NCBI GenBank assembly: GCA_028293325.1
Contig: JAQGPA010000106.1
Location: 1 to 64,000, forward strand
Direction: 5' to 3'
Origin: Pedosphaera sp.
Lineage (GTDB): Bacteria; Verrucomicrobiota; Verrucomicrobiia; Limisphaerales; Pedosphaeraceae
Length of the DNA: 64,000 bases
How positions within the stretch are numbered: the stretch's first letter is position 1; each line of letters opens with the position of its first letter. Position numbers and translations under genes: made by a program. The notes beneath the pieces were generated by a model. It saw only the letters and a list, made by a program, of their open reading frames with translations. It ran no database searches and had not been told where the DNA came from. This document shows positions 61,242 through 64,000 of the stretch, one piece after another.

Positions 61242-61775
61242 TTAGGCGAGTGCTCCGGTGTTAAGAGTGCTGTGCAACTGGCGGGCGGTCAGGTTCACGG
61301 CAATCACGTTGTCGTCAAACTTGACTTCACCGTCCACGATCAATTGACAGTAGGAATCGACCGTGTTGAACAGGGTGTCATCCTGTTTGTATTGTTGCAG
61401 CTTCAGCCAGCCCTTTTTTGTCGGACCGGAAAGCGGATTGTATTGCGTGCTGGCCAGGGTGAGCGGCAGTGTTCCAAACAGCAATTCCCAAACGAGGGGC
61501 GACATCTCCTGAAGCGCAATTTTGTATTCCAGCTTGCGCTTCGTTTCGATCACGTCATAAAGGCGAATCTGCCCAGGTGTCGGCGCGAAAATCTCCCGTT
61601 CCTCGCGTGTCGGCGTAACGCCGCAATCCTTGATGATACCCAAGTCAATCCAACTGGTATCCGTCGCTCCGGGCTTCGCATTGCGTCCGGCAACGCCCGC
61701 GCCAGGGACCGTGAATACGTCACCTTCCCGGACGAAATAAAGATGACTACCGATAATTACAGAGCCTTGATTCAT
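61242..61775 (-). CDS. Major tail tube-like protein
   Basis: A 177-residue beta-rich protein: 'SWIDLGIIKDCGVTPTREER', 'TKRKLEYKIALQEMSPLVWE' and 'LIVDGEVKFDDNVIAVNLTA'. Length, composition and place upstream of chaperones and tape measure fit a siphovirus tail tube. Preceded by 120 bases with an imperfect inverted repeat but no clear promoter. Confidence 0.7.
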   Translation of the reverse strand: MNQGSVIIGSHLYFVREGDVFTVPGAGVAGRNAKPGATDTSWIDLGIIKDCGVTPTREEREIFAPTPGQIRLYDVIETKRKLEYKIALQEMSPLVWELLFGTLPLTLASTQYNPLSGPTKKGWLKLQQYKQDDTLFNTVDSYCQLIVDGEVKFDDNVIAVNLTARQLHSTLNTGALA

Positions 61776-61895
61776 AATAGTTGCCTAAGTTTTTGTGGTT
61801 GTTATTGCCTGCTCAAATTCAAGGGAACTCCACCCCGACACTTTAACGGTTAAACCGCTCTAGTGGCGGCATGAGCGCGATGGAGTCCCTAAAGT

Positions 61896-62165
61896 TCATT
61901 TCGTGTTGCCTGTCTGCTGCTCAAGAATTTTATCGGCCACGGCCTTGCGATAACGCTGGTAAAGCGCATCCGTCATAAACCAGCCATCGCAAGGCGCGGT
62001 GAAGCTTGTAGCCTTTGGCATACGCTGCAACGTCTGGTCTGCGCTAATGACCTTTACCGTTTTGCAGCCGGTCAAGCTCATCAAGATCGTTAGCCCCATT
62101 AACGCCAGCCTGAACGCCATCGCCTTTTGCGATGTCCTTATCAATTTGCTCAGTGCGTTTTTCAT
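61896..62165 (-). CDS. Phage lipoprotein, candidate outer spanin
   Basis: An 89-residue lipoprotein: 'MALMGLTILMSLTGCKTVKV' gives the lipobox Leu-Thr-Gly-Cys near 31-34. The first 122 bases lie inside the preceding gene in another frame. A lipoprotein frame overlapping a small inner-membrane protein is the hallmark of Rz/Rz1 pairs. The mature part is ~55 residues and not Pro-rich, unlike Rz1, so the call is tentative. Confidence 0.55.
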   Translation of the reverse strand: MKNALSKLIRTSQKAMAFRLALMGLTILMSLTGCKTVKVISADQTLQRMPKATSFTAPCDGWFMTDALYQRYRKAVADKILEQQTGNTK

Positions 62166-62265
62166 TTTGCGTTATCGGGTCATCTTTCTTTGCGGCCTGC
62201 CTGCGAACCAGCCAGATTATGAACGGCACAAGAGCCGCTATAATCCCCAGTATCGCGATGGTCAT
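62044..62265 (-). CDS. Small phage membrane protein, candidate inner spanin
   Basis: A 73-residue protein with one N-terminal membrane helix ('MTIAILGIIAALVPFIIWLV') and a charged helical tail ('NEKRTEQIDKDIAKGDGVQA'). It overlaps the upstream holin-like gene by 4 bases and the lipoprotein gene by 122. Short for an Rz protein. It may be an inner spanin, or a small membrane protein of unknown use. Confidence 0.55.
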   Translation of the reverse strand: MTIAILGIIAALVPFIIWLVRRQAAKKDDPITQNEKRTEQIDKDIAKGDGVQAGVNGANDLDELDRLQNGKGH

Positions 62266-62714
62266 GTCTTCGCCGGGATTAAAGGATTGGCGGACGCATT
62301 GGCGGCGGAAGGCGTCTTAATCGAAGCGAACAAATCCAGCCCCCAAAACAACCACTTGTAAATCGCCCCGCCTTCAAACTTCGCGAGCACCGCGTCGTCG
62401 CTGGTTGATGTCGTGGACTTCACCACTGATTCAACAATCGTAAAAATCGGCTTCATACAAAGCCGCAGGACACCCACCACAAAAATTACCGTGGACATCC
62501 AAGGATACTTCACCACCAGCCCGCCAATCATATTCGTAACGGCGTTGCTGACATCTGCGGAATGCACCCCCACGGCGGGAACCGTATTGGAGTCAGTCGG
62601 CACACCCGGAAAGTTTGTGTCAGTCTGCGCGAGCGCGTTGAAGGCCGCGAACATCACGAAAAACAGCATCGCCAGAAGGGACGCCCGCAGAAGGAATTTG
62701 AATAATTTGTTCAT
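62262..62714 (-). CDS. Phage membrane protein, possibly holin-related
   Basis: A 150-residue protein with a signal-like N-terminus ('LLRASLLAMLFFVMFAAFNA', cleavage near 'ALAQ') and at least one further membrane helix ('YPWMSTVIFVVGVLRLCMKP', ~90-109), plus an amphipathic C-terminal part. Position with spanin-like genes favours lysis, but holin is not proven. Confidence 0.5.
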   Translation of the reverse strand: MNKLFKFLLRASLLAMLFFVMFAAFNALAQTDTNFPGVPTDSNTVPAVGVHSADVSNAVTNMIGGLVVKYPWMSTVIFVVGVLRLCMKPIFTIVESVVKSTTSTSDDAVLAKFEGGAIYKWLFWGLDLFASIKTPSAANASANPLIPAKT

Positions 62715-62753
62715 GTTTTTATTTAGGTTGCTTTACAAGGCTTCATGCCTCAC

Positions 62754-62882
62754 CTATCGGGAAACGTCAGTTTCAGTCTGCACCTTCGGAATCTTCAACG
62801 TGACGGTTTTAAGTGTCGCGTCCGGCGCGGCACACCCGCCCAGGATTAAAACAAGAGCAACGAACAAGATTCTATTTCGCAT
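62754..62882 (-). CDS. Very small phage lipoprotein
   Basis: A 42-residue frame: 'MRNRILFVALVLILGGCAAP' with lipobox Leu-Gly-Gly-Cys at 14-17, then 'TLKTVTLKIPKVQTETDVSR' before TAG. Its start lies within the end of the preceding gene (overlap 37 bases). The lipobox quality and operon position support it as real. It could be a second small spanin-like or immunity lipoprotein. Confidence 0.55.
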   Translation of the reverse strand: MRNRILFVALVLILGGCAAPDATLKTVTLKIPKVQTETDVSR

Positions 62883-63367
62883 GGTTCAAGGTTTTTTTCG
62901 GTCATTGAAGTCAGGGACAAATTGAAACCGGCTTTGAAATTCAACTGCGGTTCAAAGAAGACCAAAGCAATCTTGCCAGCCTTACGAGTCATAGCGCAGT
63001 TGATCGCGTGGCCTTCCATGCTCCCATTCGGCAAGTAGTAACACTGCCCCAGCGCAAGCGCGGCCTGTCCCGCCTGCGTCTTGTTCCAACAGTATTCCGC
63101 CCAAAATGCGGCGGCTCGCGAGAACGCTTTACAGTCCTGCGAATGAAGTTCGTAGGTGAACTCCAGCGAGTTTAGAAACCCCGTCATGCTGTCCGCGAAA
63201 TCACCTGTAATCCAATTTAGGGTTGGCAATGCGTATTCGTCATCGCTCAATTCGATGGCATCGGGATTGATACCCGCCAACTCCAACACCCCCAACATTT
63301 CGTCACTGCTCAAGGTGTGGCTTGCCGGTGCTTCCGGCCACGGCGCGTTAAAGTCCAGTGTGCTCAT
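62846..63367 (-). CDS. Phage hypothetical protein, possible papain/transglutaminase-like fold
   Basis: A 173-residue protein from ATG 63367 ('MSTLDFNAPWPEAPASHTLS'). Three spaced residues suggest a cysteine-hydrolase triad: Cys in 'HSQDCKAFSRAAAFWAEYC' near 82, His in 'GSMEGHAINCAMTRKAGK' near 122, and an acidic residue in 'IALVFFEPQLNF' near 140. The order Cys-His-Glu matches transglutaminase-like hydrolases. If active it could cut host wall or modify a virion part. The family is not certain. Confidence 0.5.
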   Translation of the reverse strand: MSTLDFNAPWPEAPASHTLSSDEMLGVLELAGINPDAIELSDDEYALPTLNWITGDFADSMTGFLNSLEFTYELHSQDCKAFSRAAAFWAEYCWNKTQAGQAALALGQCYYLPNGSMEGHAINCAMTRKAGKIALVFFEPQLNFKAGFNLSLTSMTEKNLEPCEIESCSLLLF

Positions 63368-63368
63368 A

Positions 63369-63731
63369 TTATTTCCAAACCTTTTCAATGAGCCGCACGA
63401 ACAACGCCCCCACCAGCGACAGCGCAACCGGAATCACAATCACGCCGCAAAGAAACGACACCACTGACCACTTGCCAGATAGCCGCTCCTTAAGCTTCTC
63501 GAACGGTTCCACGCGGGCGGATATTTTTTCAATCTGCAATTTCATTTCCTCCCGCGCCTCGTCTGCCCGATCAAACCGCGCATCACCCTCAATGAGCCGT
63601 CGCATCATCCATTCGTTTTGCTGCCTCTGGATGGATTGTTGTCGCAGTGCGTATTGTTCGTGCGGGGTCGCTCCCCTCAGAAACAACTCGTCAACGTCTG
63701 ATTCAAATTTAGGCAATCTCTCTATGGTCAT
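63369..63731 (-). CDS. Phage coiled-coil protein with C-terminal membrane helix
   Basis: A 120-residue protein: helical hydrophilic region ('LRQQSIQRQQNEWMMRRLIE', 'EEMKLQIEKISARVEPFEKL') and a C-terminal helix 'VVSFLCGVIVIPVALSLVGA'. The layout recalls XhlA-type haemolysin/holin accessory proteins. Overlaps its upstream neighbour by 4 bases (ATGA). Confidence 0.6.
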   Translation of the reverse strand: MTIERLPKFESDVDELFLRGATPHEQYALRQQSIQRQQNEWMMRRLIEGDARFDRADEAREEMKLQIEKISARVEPFEKLKERLSGKWSVVSFLCGVIVIPVALSLVGALFVRLIEKVWK

Positions 63732-64000
63732 ATCGGTGTGATGCGATGTTGCTTGGTAAAATCAACCACGATGTTTAAAACCCCGTTCACCTTCCCCAAG
63801 TTTTCAAAAGGCGGGTCAAATGGAAGTATCGGCGTCCCTGGAGGCCCGCCCGCTGGCTTGCCGCTGACTGCCTCGCTCACATACTGGTAAGCATCCTCCG
63901 GGAGTATTCCCGTTGGCGTGAAGCCCTCTGAAGCTGCCCCCCGGTTCACCGTCGCGTTCTCCTGAATCACCACGGCAATGTGAAGCAGTTGATTGCTCGC
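63728..64000 (-). CDS. Phage hypothetical protein, N-terminus outside window
   Basis: At least 90 residues, open through the right edge ('SNQLLHIAVVIQENATVNRG' spans the last bases). The visible part is Pro/Gly-rich with 'PFDPPFENLGKVNGVLNIVV'. No family recognised. Its stop overlaps the next start, so it heads the visible part of the leftward operon. Confidence 0.55.
   Translation of the reverse strand, partial: ASNQLLHIAVVIQENATVNRGAASEGFTPTGILPEDAYQYVSEAVSGKPAGGPPGTPILPFDPPFENLGKVNGVLNIVVDFTKQHRITPI

Larger units (their letters stand above)
50526..64000. mobile_element. Siphovirus-like prophage at tRNA-Ala (left part)
   Basis: The element begins in the 3' end of tRNA-Ala and runs to the right edge. 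It has a rightward integrase next to the tRNA and a leftward block of short, overlapping genes ordered like a lambda-type tail module, ending with tail tip J nearest the integrase. Many starts overlap the previous stop by 1 to 8 bases. Head, packaging and replication genes and the second attachment site must lie beyond 64000. Intactness cannot be judged here. Confidence 0.85.

Overview
This window looks like a chromosomal segment of a Gram-negative environmental bacterium, most plausibly a verrucomicrobium of the Pedosphaera/Limisphaera kind. That assignment is inferred from gene content: outer-membrane lipoproteins and polysaccharide export proteins, alginate-lyase-family and GH79-like enzymes, large modular GH9 proteins, RGG-rich proteins and weak Shine-Dalgarno signals. 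No rRNA or universal marker gene is present to settle it.

Positions 1-3.1 kb hold the end of a sugar-nucleotide and glycosyltransferase cluster: a CapD-type fragment, a GT4 enzyme and a UDP-HexNAc dehydrogenase. From 3.1 to 7.6 kb is a decayed region. It has a frameshifted metallophosphoesterase, a CBS-domain protein, and a tyrosine integrase cut off by an ISAs1-family transposase remnant next to tRNA-Thr(TGT). A Cys-rich hypothetical gene there is flanked by 45-bp direct repeats. From 7.6 to 12.9 kb are housekeeping-like genes (DUF5009 membrane protein, cupin, GreA/GreB-like factor, M1 aminopeptidase, FKBP isomerase). From 12.9 to 18.2 kb is a polyuronate catabolic locus: alginate-lyase family, GH79-like, alginate-lyase family, then a divergent SGNH esterase.

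From 18.9 to 29.3 kb a 1015-residue fusion of a Wzc/Wzz-like co-polymerase with a Wza-like export protein is translationally coupled to a second Wza-like lipoprotein. A 2005-residue secreted protein follows, combining a gingipain-like region, two near-identical tandem modules, GH9 and a Calx-beta-like end. From 29.3 to 34.3 kb are envelope and stress genes (beta-barrel protein, YqjD/YqjE/YqjK-like set, SRPBCC protein, thioredoxin-reductase-like flavoprotein, a lipoprotein). From 34.5 to 37.4 kb is a signalling operon of RsbT-like kinase, RsbX-like phosphatase, a histidine kinase carrying an RsbU-N-like domain, and a NarL-type regulator. A perfect 20-bp palindrome separates it from a second GH9 gene. 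From 40.6 to 48.5 kb exopolysaccharide genes resume (GT4, initiating sugar transferase, degenerate nucleotidyltransferase/left-handed-helix protein, STAS protein, deacetylase, GT4, Wzy/ligase, GT2). RlpA-like, YbhB-like and RGG-rich genes follow.

From 50.5 kb to the right edge is a prophage integrated at tRNA-Ala(CGC). The integrase sits next to the tRNA. A leftward, tightly overlapping module encodes small membrane proteins and lipoproteins (likely lysis), tail tube, tail assembly chaperones, tape measure, tail proteins, an NlpC/P60 protein and tail tip J. The head genes and the far attachment site lie outside the window.

Taken together, the export fusion, the glycosyltransferases and Wzy build a surface polysaccharide. 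The secreted GH9, GH79 and alginate-lyase-family enzymes degrade uronic-acid or beta-glycan polymers. The Rsb-like operon and STAS protein are the obvious regulatory candidates.
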